NCBI GenBank assembly: GCA_003979035.1
Contig: RXOA01000119.1
Location: forward strand, 1-36,604
Length of the DNA stretch: 36,604 nt
Direction: 5' to 3'
Source of the DNA: Candidatus Bipolaricaulota bacterium
Lineage (GTDB): Bacteria; Bipolaricaulota; Bipolaricaulia; UBA7950; UBA9294
The notes below the pieces were generated by a model that did no database searches, was not told the DNA's origin, and was given only the letters and a program-made list of their open reading frames with translations. The translations under genes and the position numbers were made by a program. Of the stretch, positions 1-8,369 are shown in pieces. Position 1 is the stretch's first letter. Each line of letters begins with the position of its first letter.

Positions 1-1
1 C

Positions 2-1219
2 TACCGGAAGCGGCATCACCTGGATTGGGAAGAAGAAGGCATGGCCGTTCTCGTCCAAAACATGATCGGGAGTTCGTACAGCCACGGATGGTTCTACCCT
101 CTTGTCGGCGGCGTCGCGTTTTCCCGCAATTTCTACCCCTGGAGTTCCCGCCTCTCTCCGGAAGACGGAATCGTGCGTCTTGTCGTCGGAACGGGCACGC
201 GCGCCGTAGGACGAGAGTACGCGCGCGTTTTCTCTCCGCGGCTTCCCGGATTGAGACCGGAAGGAATTGATGCCGCAGCCATTGTTCGCTACTCGCAAGA
301 GACAGTGGACGTGCTCGACATCGCCGGCCAAGGGCTTGTGCAACGACAGCTCAACCAGCTCGACAACCCCCTCCTCACGAAGATTTGCTCGATCGTTCAC
401 GGCGACGGAACAGTCTCCGAGCCGTTCGCCCCGGTCGCCGTGCTCTCCGGCGAGCAACGGCTGGTGGCATCCTTCTCACGCCTGATCGAGGGGGTGTCTC
501 TTATGCCGTTCGGCCCTCTGATTCGCCAGCTTCTCGACGGCTTGGAGAGACTGTTTCAACTTCCGGTTGATGTCGAGTTCGCTTTGGATTTCTCAAGCCC
601 GCAGGCTTCGGAAGCAGGTTCGCCGCTGTTCTTCCTACTCCAGGCTCGACCGCTGGGCGGCCGCCCCGAACACAGTCGCATCACGCTCCCGGATGCGACC
701 GAGAGCCGCATTCTTCTTGACTGCCACCAGGTTCTCGGGAATGGCGTCTGCAAAGGGCTTCGCCACCTTGTGCTCGTCGATCCAGCGGCGTATCGATGGG
801 ACCAAGCGCACACCATCGCTCGCACCATCGGTAGGATCAACGATGAAATCGACGACGACCCGTACATCCTCATCGGCCCGGGACGCTGGGCTTCGTCCAA
901 CCCTCAGCTCGGCGTGCCCGTCCAATACAGTGAAATCTCCGGCGCCACTGCGATCGTCGAAATGGCCACCGAAGCGTTTGCACCGGAGCTTTCCTACGGG
1001 ACCCATTTCTATGCGGACATGGTCGCAAGTGGCGTGCTCTATTTGCCGTTCCACGAAGGGGCGGGAGATGTCTTCCGGAAGGCGTTGCTCCCCGAAGAAG
1101 CGATCGCCTATCAAGACGAGTATGTGACTCACTACGTCATCGGGACCGGTGTCGACGTGTACGTCGATGGTGCAAGCGGCCGCGGTCTGATCCAGTTTCG
1201 CCAACCCATCGACGACTAG
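2..1219 (+). CDS. PEP/pyruvate-binding domain protein, C-terminal part (5' truncated by window edge)
   Basis: The reading frame is open from base 2, so the ATG at 41 is internal and the gene starts upstream of the window. The stretch beginning GMAVLVQNM, followed by GVAFSRNFYPW and VRLVVGTGTRAVGREY, is the ATP-grasp-like PEP/pyruvate-binding domain shared with PEP synthase and pyruvate phosphate dikinase. Further on, ILIGPGRWASSNPQLGVPV and EISGATAIVEMA match the C-terminal half of the large stand-alone family annotated as PEP/pyruvate-binding proteins, which lack the swivelling His and PEP-utilising domains of true PpsA. The role is presumably phosphotransfer or PEP sensing; the exact reaction of this family is not known to me. 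No downstream partner follows on the same strand. Confidence 0.85.
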   Translation, partial: YRKRHHLDWEEEGMAVLVQNMIGSSYSHGWFYPLVGGVAFSRNFYPWSSRLSPEDGIVRLVVGTGTRAVGREYARVFSPRLPGLRPEGIDAAAIVRYSQETVDVLDIAGQGLVQRQLNQLDNPLLTKICSIVHGDGTVSEPFAPVAVLSGEQRLVASFSRLIEGVSLMPFGPLIRQLLDGLERLFQLPVDVEFALDFSSPQASEAGSPLFFLLQARPLGGRPEHSRITLPDATESRILLDCHQVLGNGVCKGLRHLVLVDPAAYRWDQAHTIARTIGRINDEIDDDPYILIGPGRWASSNPQLGVPVQYSEISGATAIVEMATEAFAPELSYGTHFYADMVASGVLYLPFHEGAGDVFRKALLPEEAIAYQDEYVTHYVIGTGVDVYVDGASGRGLIQFRQPIDD

Positions 1220-2645
1220 GAAGCCAACGCTCGAAACAGCTGCCCACCCCCTCAAGAGAGCCGAAACCGCCGGGAAGGGGAAAAGGGTCTCACGAATGCG
1301 GACGTTGGCCTCTCGCCACCCGGGGATGCATCAGACCTCCGATGTGCAGAACCGTCCCATGCGAGAACCGCAGAAGACGTCCTCCCGAAAATCATCGGTC
1401 CACACGGACTACGAAGATCGTTCCTCCGCTTCCGGCGCACGGTACACGGCCGCCGGAAGCGTGAGACGTTCTTGTGTCGCCGGGCCGACGCACTTGGCGG
1501 ATTGCGCTCTCCCAGCACCGAGAGACGGCTCGATTCCCGCGAACCGTCGGCCTGGGTGGACGGGCTTGCCAAAAGGAACCGAAGGGCCTCCCAGGAGGCC
1601 GTAGCCTGCCGTCACATCGCGGCCCACGAGCTTCTGCGGGGAGCGTTGAAAAGAGAAGCCCAAACGCGCACACCTCCACACAGCAGGGAGACGACACCAC
1701 CGAGCCGCAAGGCCCCTTCCGCAGGCAATGAGTCACCGTTGTCCCTGAGCGCGAGGCAGGCCTCCTTCCGACGATATGCCGCCCAAACCGTGTGGTTGAG
1801 TCGGAGCCTCGGGATACGTCGGGATTTCCCTTCTGCCACGGTGACGAGGAGATGGCTCCTGAGATCTGCCACGTCGGCAGCAAGGCCGGACCACAGAAAG
1901 GGCGTGGCGCACCCCGACGATTTCCCGGGCGAGCAGGTCAAGCCTGTTTCCGGCGTGGCGTTCTGCGCCTTTCGGCGCTGATGGAGAGCCAGGGCCACCG
2001 GCTTCCTGCTGTTCAAGCGTCATGCTCAAGAGGCCGCCGGCAATCTGCTTCACGTCCATTCGCAAATCTCCGCCCCCCCCCGATCGTCCCTCAACCCCCC
2101 GCCATGAGTCCGATCGGGAAACATCCCACTTCGAGTGCTTGCTCCGCAACATCCTTCATCGCGAACTGCAGGCAAAAGACCACATCGTCGATCAATCGGC
2201 GGATACATCGTCTGGGCTCCGTGTGACTCTCGTTTCCCGCTTGAAACGCTGATCGGCCCCGGGAGTCTTGCGGACGATTTCGCTGCGCCGAGCGATGAAC
2301 AGCGTCGAGGCCTCTCCCGAATCCTTGAGCGAACGCTTGGCCGTCTGAGAACGCTGCCGGAAGGTGTTCCTCGCGGTTCCGCGGTGCGCGGTTCGCCCAA
2401 TCCGATTCCCCGCCCCATCGAACCCAACCGCTGACGGACGCTCACCGCCAGCTTCCACTGGCGTCTGAAGATCATCTCCCGACTGACCAGAGTGGCTGGT
2501 TTGGATCTGGAGACCGGGGTCTGCATCAACCCGGTGCCGCCGAACCCCGACCCGGCATCGGCCGGGCCGCGGCCCGGGTGACAAAGCGAAGACGCCCGCG
2601 CAGCAGGCGTCTTCGCCGGAATCCCAACATCTCACAGGGAGCGTT
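1220..2645. other. 1.4-kb stretch without a convincing gene; several hairpins
   Basis: This gap lies between the PEP-binding gene and the end of the phosphofructokinase gene. The track lists many overlapping ORFs on both strands, but none has a Shine-Dalgarno plus a recognisable domain, and their translations are rich in R, S, P and G, as expected for shadows in GC-rich DNA. Visible structure includes a near-palindrome GGCCTCC-CA-GGAGGCC at 1585-1600, a minus-strand hairpin GCGCC-GAAA-GGCGC at 1965-1978 with a GNRA-type loop, a run of nine C at 2073-2081, a 16-bp perfect palindrome at 2562-2577, and the terminator at 2586-2616. In plus frame 2, translation from about 2220 to 2574, broken by a stop at 2432-2434, looks slightly protein-like (SFHWRLKIISRLTRVAGLDL) and could be a decayed gene. 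I cannot identify it. Confidence 0.5.
2586..2616 (-). terminator. Rho-independent terminator after pfk
   Basis: This is a perfect 11-bp stem (GCGAAGACGCC / GGCGTCTTCGC) with a 9-nt loop, followed on the minus strand by TTTGT. It lies 29 bp beyond the stop codon of the minus-strand phosphofructokinase gene and so marks the end of the long sugar gene train. Confidence 0.8.
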
Positions 2646-3671
2646 TCACTCGAAAAGCTCGAGGAGATAGCGTAGACCTTCCTTGACCGGACGAGGAGCC
2701 CTCAACGCATCTTCAAGCGCCACCGGAACAATGGCAGTGGCTTGGAGCGCAGTCATCACGTCGAACTGCCCGTCCTCTGCGAACTCGATCGCCGCTGCAC
2801 CGAACCGGCTCGCGAGGATCCGGTCAAACGGAGCGGGACTACCTCCTCGCTGCAGATAGGCAAGGTTGGTGACTCGAACCGGCATTTGCATCCGCTCCGA
2901 GAGGCGGTTGGCCACATACTGTCCGACGCCGCCAAGCCGCGCATGTCCGAACGCATCCACCTCCGCCTCGGCGACGACTTGACCGTGCGCGCTTGCCGGG
3001 ACAGCCCCTTCGGCAATGATGACGATGCTGAACCGTTTCTTAAGCCTCTCGCGTCGCTGGATCTTCGCGTAGACCGCGTCCATATCGAATTGGATCTCCG
3101 GAATGAGAATGACATCGGCGCCTCCGGCAATCCCGCCGTAGAGACTGAGCCAACCCGCATCACGACCCATGACTTCCAGGATCAGCACCCGATGGTGAGA
3201 TGCCGCCGTCGTGTGAAGCCGATCGAGCGCTTCGGAGACGACCTCAATCGCGGACCAGAAACCAAGAGAGTAATCGGTGAGGGCAATATCGTTGTCAATT
3301 GTCTGCGGAATGCCGATCGCCTCGACCCCATAAGGGGCCAAGCGATGCGCCACCCCCATCGTGTCGTCGCCGCCAATCGCAATCAAGAAATCGATCCCGT
3401 TCACGTCAAGCGTCTCCACGACCTGCTCCGGGCCGCCGTCAACGCGGAACGGATTCGTCCGCGAACTGCCGAGGATGGTTCCGCCAATGTGGAGAAGCCC
3501 CGACACATCGGCGACGGTCAGCGGCTGAACGAGGTTTTGCATCGGGCCTTTCCAGCCTTCGAGGAACCCCATCACCTCAATGCCCCGTTTCGCCCCGAAA
3601 CGCACAATCGAACGAAGCGCTGCATTGATCCCCGGGGAATCTCCTCCGCCCGTCAGTACACCAGCTCGCAT
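2646..3671 (-). CDS. pfkA: 6-phosphofructokinase, PPi-PFK/group III type
   Basis: This 341-aa protein phosphorylates fructose-6-phosphate (or possibly sedoheptulose-7-phosphate). It shows GVLTGGGDSPG at the N-terminus, GGDDT at residues 100-104, PQTIDND at 122-128 with the catalytic Asp126, and MGRDAGW and GIAGGADVILIPE further on. In the family, Gly at the position of D103 favours ATP, while Asp there together with Lys at the position of Q123 is the hallmark of PPi-dependent enzymes. This protein has the Asp but a Gln in place of the Lys, so its phosphoryl donor cannot be called with certainty. Start: GGAGGGCGATACG-ATG gives a strong ribosome-binding site. The gap to the upstream aldolase gene is 12 bp, and it is the last gene before the terminator. 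Confidence 0.93.
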   Translation of the reverse strand: MRAGVLTGGGDSPGINAALRSIVRFGAKRGIEVMGFLEGWKGPMQNLVQPLTVADVSGLLHIGGTILGSSRTNPFRVDGGPEQVVETLDVNGIDFLIAIGGDDTMGVAHRLAPYGVEAIGIPQTIDNDIALTDYSLGFWSAIEVVSEALDRLHTTAASHHRVLILEVMGRDAGWLSLYGGIAGGADVILIPEIQFDMDAVYAKIQRRERLKKRFSIVIIAEGAVPASAHGQVVAEAEVDAFGHARLGGVGQYVANRLSERMQMPVRVTNLAYLQRGGSPAPFDRILASRFGAAAIEFAEDGQFDVMTALQATAIVPVALEDALRAPRPVKEGLRYLLELFE

Positions 3672-3683
3672 CGTATCGCCCTC

Positions 3684-4676
3684 CTAGCCGTTCAGGGCCT
3701 GCCCGCCGCTTCCTGCCTGCTCCAGAAGCGCGCATGCAATCCGGCTGACGCCTTCCTGCACTGCTTTTCCGACCGCGCGCGGATCGAACGCCTTCTTGCT
3801 CGGACTCCACTCGCTCCCTGAGAATAAGTTGATGACATCGTCCTCGACGCCGGCCGGCGGCAGAATTTCGTGCTGGTGTTCGAGGTAGAACCGGCACGCG
3901 GCGCGACCATAGCCGTACTGGTAGTGTGTGTCCTTGTTCAGCTTCCGGATGCCGAAACGGATGACATCGTGGACCTGGTCCGCAAGGAGCCCTGACGAGC
4001 CGTGCAACACGAGTGGCACAAACATTCCCTCTTCGGCGAACCGATCCCGAATCGCGCCGGCAATATCCGTCCGCAGTTCAATGTTCCTTCCCTTGGAAAC
4101 CCCGTGCTGCGTTCCAATCGAAATCGCCAACAAGTCGGCGCCGGTGTCACGAATGAACTCCACCGCTTCTGCGGGATCCGTATAGAACGCTTCATCCGAC
4201 TGGATTTCGTCCTCAACGCCCTTAATCTTGCCGAGTTCCGCTTCGATCAGGATGCCGCTGCCGGACGCCAACTGCACGACGTCTCGACTGATGCGAACGT
4301 TCTCGTCAAAGCTTTCCTTCGAGGCATCGATCATGATGGAGGAAACCAGCCGTTCGTCGATCACCATCTCGATCAGGTCCATCTCGTCGTGTGTGAAATG
4401 GTCGAGATTGATGAACACGTTGATCGGAAACGCTTCCGCAAGCTCGTGCACAATCCCGCACAGTGTCCGCAGTCCGACGCGTTTGTCGCCGCTCCCCATG
4501 TACTTCGCCGCCCCGGGGCTGATCTGGACGACCAGATCCGATGTGGCATCGGCGTAGGTCTTCAGCAACGCAAGCAAGATCGTCGGCTCCGCGATATTGT
4601 TGGCCATGAACGCGAAGCCGTTCTTCTCCGCCTTCCGATACGCTTCGCGCAGGCTATCTCCTCCGGCAAATGGCAT
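3684..4676 (-). CDS. fba: Class II (zinc) fructose-/sedoheptulose-bisphosphate aldolase family
   Basis: This protein cleaves ketose-1,x-bisphosphates to DHAP plus an aldose phosphate. Family motifs are NLDHF (the first metal/active-site region), EAELGKIKGVEDE, SIGTQHG and LHGSSGL, which carry the zinc His residues and the phosphate-binding loop. I chose Met15 of the track ORF, because GGAGGTGGGG directly precedes that ATG and MPFAGGDSLREAY resembles the usual start of the family. This gives 330 aa, within the family range; the longer start at 4718 has no good ribosome-binding site. Fructose-, tagatose- and sedoheptulose-bisphosphate are all possible substrates from sequence alone. Its pairing with PFK inside a pentose operon hints at a C7 or C6 bisphosphate role. 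Confidence 0.9.
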   Translation of the reverse strand: MPFAGGDSLREAYRKAEKNGFAFMANNIAEPTILLALLKTYADATSDLVVQISPGAAKYMGSGDKRVGLRTLCGIVHELAEAFPINVFINLDHFTHDEMDLIEMVIDERLVSSIMIDASKESFDENVRISRDVVQLASGSGILIEAELGKIKGVEDEIQSDEAFYTDPAEAVEFIRDTGADLLAISIGTQHGVSKGRNIELRTDIAGAIRDRFAEEGMFVPLVLHGSSGLLADQVHDVIRFGIRKLNKDTHYQYGYGRAACRFYLEHQHEILPPAGVEDDVINLFSGSEWSPSKKAFDPRAVGKAVQEGVSRIACALLEQAGSGGQALNG

Positions 4677-4890
4677 CCCCCACCTCCGTGCGAAGATCCG
4701 GCCCTCCGCGCTGCTCATTCGAACAGCGGCAGTCTCCCGGACCCGTTCGCCATCCTCTCATCTCTCGAATGCGCCGATTCTTCCCGTACCCGCCGCGGCA
4801 GCCCAAGGTGCTCCGGCACAGGCGTGTCCTTACGCCATCCAACCGTGAATCGGACATCGTTGTCCTGTTCAATGAACGATCTGCCCTTGA
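4677..4890 (-). other. 214-bp gap inside the sugar operon with a doubtful 61-aa ORF
   Basis: A 61-codon minus-strand ORF (4715-4900) starts inside the end of the lyxose isomerase gene and stops at 4715. I see no domain and no ribosome-binding site worth the name, and its codons (many CGG, AGG and AGA) differ from those of its neighbours. It is more likely a leader or spacer before the strong aldolase ribosome-binding site than a gene. Confidence 0.3.
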
Positions 4891-5553
4891 TCATATCCAA
4901 CCGAGGTGCGAATCGTAGTCACTGACCAACAACCATCGGGGAGGCTCGTCTTCTTCGATGGTGGGGAAGCGCTTGGTATCTCCGACGAACTGGTTGTCGC
5001 CGACATCATCGTTGAACGTCGAGACTTCTCCCCCAATGACATCGCCTCCTTGGGCGCGGAAAGCATGGAACACTCCCGGCACGAGCGTCACGCTCTCGCC
5101 AGGACCAAGCATTAGCTCGCTACCCGAGGTCAGCACCTGCTTCATTCCATTGATGCAGAGTTGGATCTCGGAGGCGCCATCGGGGAACGCGCCAAGCGTC
5201 ACGATCAGCACACCCCCGCCACGATTGATGATGTCTTCAGTCTTGGCGTAGTGGGCGTGCAAAGGGGTACGTTGATCGCAACGAATCAGCATCAGCTTCT
5301 CCGCATACCCGGACGTGCCTATCCGTTTCATGTTGCGCAAGGTGAGAAGCACCAGTCCATCGGTGCGAAACCGACCCTTCCTCCATTCCGCCACGTCCCA
5401 TCCAAGGCGGGATTGCACAATCGGCAGCGCGGCCCGGCCCTGGTGCTCCCATTCCTCGCGGGACCAATCGGCAAATGGCGGCAACGCGATTCCCCTCGTC
5501 GCGAACAGGCACACTGTCTCCTCGATGATCGCATTGATTTGGGAGCGTCTCAT
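4891..5553 (-). CDS. D-lyxose ketol-isomerase (cupin)
   Basis: The protein is about 220 aa and resembles bacterial D-lyxose isomerases, which interconvert D-lyxose and D-xylulose (some also D-mannose and D-fructose). LHAHYAKTEDIINRGGG is the metal-binding cupin motif (H-x-H...E), and a second His lies in GVFHAF. The track ORF starts at 5601, but MRRSQINAIIEE matches the usual N-terminus of the family, so I place the start at 5553. A GGAGG lies 12 nt before it, slightly far. No ribosome-binding site precedes 5601. The gene follows xylulokinase by 80 bp, so its product, xylulose, would feed that kinase. An uncharacterised 214-bp gap separates it from the aldolase gene. Confidence 0.85.
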   Translation of the reverse strand: MRRSQINAIIEETVCLFATRGIALPPFADWSREEWEHQGRAALPIVQSRLGWDVAEWRKGRFRTDGLVLLTLRNMKRIGTSGYAEKLMLIRCDQRTPLHAHYAKTEDIINRGGGVLIVTLGAFPDGASEIQLCINGMKQVLTSGSELMLGPGESVTLVPGVFHAFRAQGGDVIGGEVSTFNDDVGDNQFVGDTKRFPTIEEDEPPRWLLVSDYDSHLGWI

Positions 5554-5633
5554 TCTCGAAGGCTGCCTCCAACAGATGCAGACAGCGTACCGCGTACACA
5601 TCGCCGACGCCAGTTCGTCGCAAACCGGACAGG

Positions 5634-7142
5634 TCAGTAGGATTCCGCGTAGCGGCTCAACTCATGGCTGATGTGTCGCAATGCTGGATACAGCTCTTTG
5701 TACAATGAGAAGACTTGCTCGTACCGCCCCGTTGATTCACGCTCGGGTTCGATCCTTCCTTTGACCTTGATGGTAGCGGAACAAGCCTCATCCACGGAGG
5801 CCCAGATCCCGGCGCCGACGCCGGCAAGGAGTGCCGTCCCGTAGGCCGCACCTTCCAACGTGTTGACAAGCACGAGCTCTCTTCCCAGCACGTCGGACAG
5901 AATCTGTCTCCAGCAAGAGCTTCGCGCGCCCCCACCCGAGATGCGAATCTCGCACGTCTTGTCCACGCCGGCGGCCGACAGCAGTTCCAGTCCTTCACGG
6001 AGACCGAAGCTGACACCCTCCAAGACGGCCCGTGCAAGCGCGGCGCGATCGTGCCGAACCGTCAGGCCGACAAATGCTCCGCGAGCCCGTGCATCGGCGT
6101 ACGGGGTTCTCTCCCCGGTCAAGTAGGGAAGAAACAGCAGTCCGTTGCTTCCGACGGGAACGTGGGATGCCTCGCGCGTCAGGACGTCGAAGCTTTCGGT
6201 CGGAACCAACTCATCACGGAACCAGCGGAGACTGCCGGCGGCAGACAGCATCACGCCCATGAGATGCCAGCGACCGGGCACAGCGTGACAGAACGCATGC
6301 AGGCGTCCTCCCGGCTCAACGATTGGCCGATCCGTTGGAGCGAAGACAACGCCGGATGTCCCAAGCGTCATCGCCAATGTGCCCGCATGCGACGCACCGA
6401 CACCAATCGCCTGAGCCGCCTGGTCTCCGGCGCCCGCGAAGACGGGAGTTCCTGCAGGAATCCCGGTCCACTTAGCGGCTTCCGGCGTGATGTGACCAGT
6501 CACCTCCGGTCCCTCGTGTGTCGGGGGAAGCCATGATTTCTCGATTCCGAACGCGCCCAGGATCGCCGTCGCCCAGTCCCGCTTGGCAATGTCCAGAATC
6601 AAGGTGCCTGAAGCGCCAGCGCGGTCGGTGGCGAATCGTCCCGTAAGCCGGAATCGCACGTAGTCTTTAGGGAGCAGGATCTGAGCAATCCGCGCATACG
6701 CATCTGGTTCGTTCTCCTTCACCCAAAGCAGCTTGGGCAGCGTGAACCCCGCCATTGCGTCGTTGCCCGTCAGCGCGAGCAGTTCGCTCCTTCCGAACAC
6801 ATCACGGATCTCGTCGCACTGCTCCTCGGTCCGCTGATCGTTCCAGAGGATTGCCGGCCGTACAACACGATGAGACTTGTCCAGCAACGTGAGCCCGTGC
6901 ATCTGCCCGGTCAAACCTACGCCGATAATGTCCCGGCCGTCGATGGCCGCTTCCGTCAGGACACGGCGCATGCTACGCCACGTTCCGTTCCACCAGTCGT
7001 CTGGATTCTGCTCAACCCACAGTGGCCGTGGCATATCCCACGAGTGCTGGGTCAGAGCGGATCCGACGACATGGCCGCGCTCGTCAACCACGATCGCCTT
7101 GACCCCGGTGGTAGAGACGTCAATACCAACCACGTAGCTCAT
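5634..7142 (-). CDS. xylB: Xylulokinase (FGGY carbohydrate kinase)
   Basis: This 502-aa cytoplasmic kinase forms D-xylulose-5-phosphate from D-xylulose and ATP. Evidence is the ATPase-fold start GIDVSTTGVKAIVVDE, the xylulokinase-specific GLTGQMHGLTLLD (about residues 77-89), ILWNDQRTEEQC, GAGDQAAQAIGVG, TLGTSGVVFAP and a C-terminal SGGGARSSCWRQILSDVLG segment that lines the nucleotide site. The length is the family norm and no motif is missing. It lies 32 bp downstream of the xylose isomerase gene and 80 bp upstream of the lyxose isomerase gene, between the two isomerases that would supply its substrate. The start ATG at 7142 is preceded by GAAAGGGGAAC. Confidence 0.96.
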   Translation of the reverse strand: MSYVVGIDVSTTGVKAIVVDERGHVVGSALTQHSWDMPRPLWVEQNPDDWWNGTWRSMRRVLTEAAIDGRDIIGVGLTGQMHGLTLLDKSHRVVRPAILWNDQRTEEQCDEIRDVFGRSELLALTGNDAMAGFTLPKLLWVKENEPDAYARIAQILLPKDYVRFRLTGRFATDRAGASGTLILDIAKRDWATAILGAFGIEKSWLPPTHEGPEVTGHITPEAAKWTGIPAGTPVFAGAGDQAAQAIGVGASHAGTLAMTLGTSGVVFAPTDRPIVEPGGRLHAFCHAVPGRWHLMGVMLSAAGSLRWFRDELVPTESFDVLTREASHVPVGSNGLLFLPYLTGERTPYADARARGAFVGLTVRHDRAALARAVLEGVSFGLREGLELLSAAGVDKTCEIRISGGGARSSCWRQILSDVLGRELVLVNTLEGAAYGTALLAGVGAGIWASVDEACSATIKVKGRIEPERESTGRYEQVFSLYKELYPALRHISHELSRYAESY

Positions 7143-7174
7143 TCGCCGTTCCCCTTTCCTTCTTGTCCAGATGA

Positions 7175-8344
7175 CTACCGAACTCCAAGAAGCAGTTCCA
7201 CGACCAACTGATCCAACTCCTCGTACGGCTGTCCCCGCAGGGCAAGGGCTGCACGATCGAAGCTGTGTTGCTTCAGACTCTCCGCCTTCTCGTCGGAATA
7301 TGTTCCCGTCCAGCGGGTGGTGTTTCCGTCATCCTCCGTGATCCGCGCAAGCAACGCCTGGATTCGCGTGTCGTCACGGAACGCGTCCGCTTTCTCCTTG
7401 AGGATCAGATAGGTCCGCATGCAACCCCGCGCAAACGCGCGCACGTCTTCAGCATCGGAGGTGCGCAGCGCGTGCGCGTCGAAGTGACGAGATCCGGAGT
7501 AACCCACGTCCTCCAGGAACTTCACCAAGAAGAACGCCTGCTTGACACTGTGGCAACCAAATCTCCAATCCTGATCGTAGCGTGGGCCATTTTGATCGTT
7601 GAGATCAATGTGGAACAGCTTCCCCGCATCCCAGGCTTGAGCGACAGCATGCATGAAATTCAGTCCCGCCATCTGCTCGTGCGCCACTTCCGGATTGACG
7701 CCAACCATCTCCGGATGGTCCAACGTAGAGATAAACCCGAGCATCGCGCCGGTCGTGGGGAGGTACAGGTCCCCTCGTGGTTCGTTCGGCTTGGCCTCGA
7801 GCGCGAAATTCATCCCGTACCCATGGCTGATGTTGTACTCGCATAGGAAGTTCAGGGCTTCTCGGAACCATCGCGATGCATCAAGCGGGTTCTTCCCTGC
7901 ATCCGTTTCCGTTCCCTCTCGTCCGCCCCAGAAGACGTAAACCTTGGCGCCAAGCTCAGCGCCGAGGTCTATCCCTCGCATTGCCTTCTGCAGCGCGTAG
8001 GCACGAACCTTCGGATCGTTGCTGGTGAACGCCCCATCTCGAAACACAGACTCGCTGTACAGGTCTGTCGTGGCCATCGGCACGCAGAGTCCTGTGTCTT
8101 CGAGCGCCCTCTTGAACGACGACACAATGCGCTCTCTCTCGCCGGATGTCGCGTCAATCGGGACAAGATCATTGTCGTGGAAGTTGACGCCGTATGCGCC
8201 AACATCGGCGAGCAGATGCACGATCTCAACTGGTGACAGCGCATCGCGCACGGGCTTCCCGAATGGATCTCTCCCCGTGTTTCCCACGGTCCACAAACCG
8301 AACGTGAACTTATGTTCCGGTCGCGGTTGATACCTGTCTGCCAT
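7175..8344 (-). CDS. xylA: Xylose isomerase, short (actinobacterial-type) class
   Basis: This enzyme interconverts D-xylose and D-xylulose. The protein (389 aa) resembles the short class I enzymes in length and in its start [18 protein letters not shown]. Catalytic and metal residues are visible: H56 and D59 in VNFHDND, E183 and K185 in [13 protein letters not shown]219 and H222 in NPEVAHEQM, then HIDLNDQ and RYDQDW, and a late Asp in HFDAH. The track start at 8350 is only one base from AAGGAG, whereas the second ATG at 8344 sits 7 nt from it, so I use 8344. It follows a dehydrogenase gene by 25 bp and precedes xylB by 32 bp, as expected of a co-transcribed pair. Confidence 0.96.
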   Translation of the reverse strand: MADRYQPRPEHKFTFGLWTVGNTGRDPFGKPVRDALSPVEIVHLLADVGAYGVNFHDNDLVPIDATSGERERIVSSFKRALEDTGLCVPMATTDLYSESVFRDGAFTSNDPKVRAYALQKAMRGIDLGAELGAKVYVFWGGREGTETDAGKNPLDASRWFREALNFLCEYNISHGYGMNFALEAKPNEPRGDLYLPTTGAMLGFISTLDHPEMVGVNPEVAHEQMAGLNFMHAVAQAWDAGKLFHIDLNDQNGPRYDQDWRFGCHSVKQAFFLVKFLEDVGYSGSRHFDAHALRTSDAEDVRAFARGCMRTYLILKEKADAFRDDTRIQALLARITEDDGNTTRWTGTYSDEKAESLKQHSFDRAALALRGQPYEELDQLVVELLLGVR

Positions 8345-8369
8345 GAGCATTCTCCTTGGTTGATTTCGG

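Noticed and set aside
1392-1883. 163-aa minus-strand ORF in the 1.4-kb gap
   Set aside because: It has no ribosome-binding site, overlaps other ORFs of equal quality in several frames and contains no motif I recognise. It is treated as unexplained DNA instead.
2073-2081. Nine-C run as a phase-variation tract
   Set aside because: It is not inside or in front of a supported gene, so slippage would have no visible target.
2742-3821. 359-aa plus-strand ORF
   Set aside because: It is the antisense shadow of pfkA and fba; His/Arg/Asp-rich with no family match.
4002-4925. 307-aa plus-strand ORF
   Set aside because: It is antisense to fba and the gap behind it, with no domain and no ribosome-binding site.
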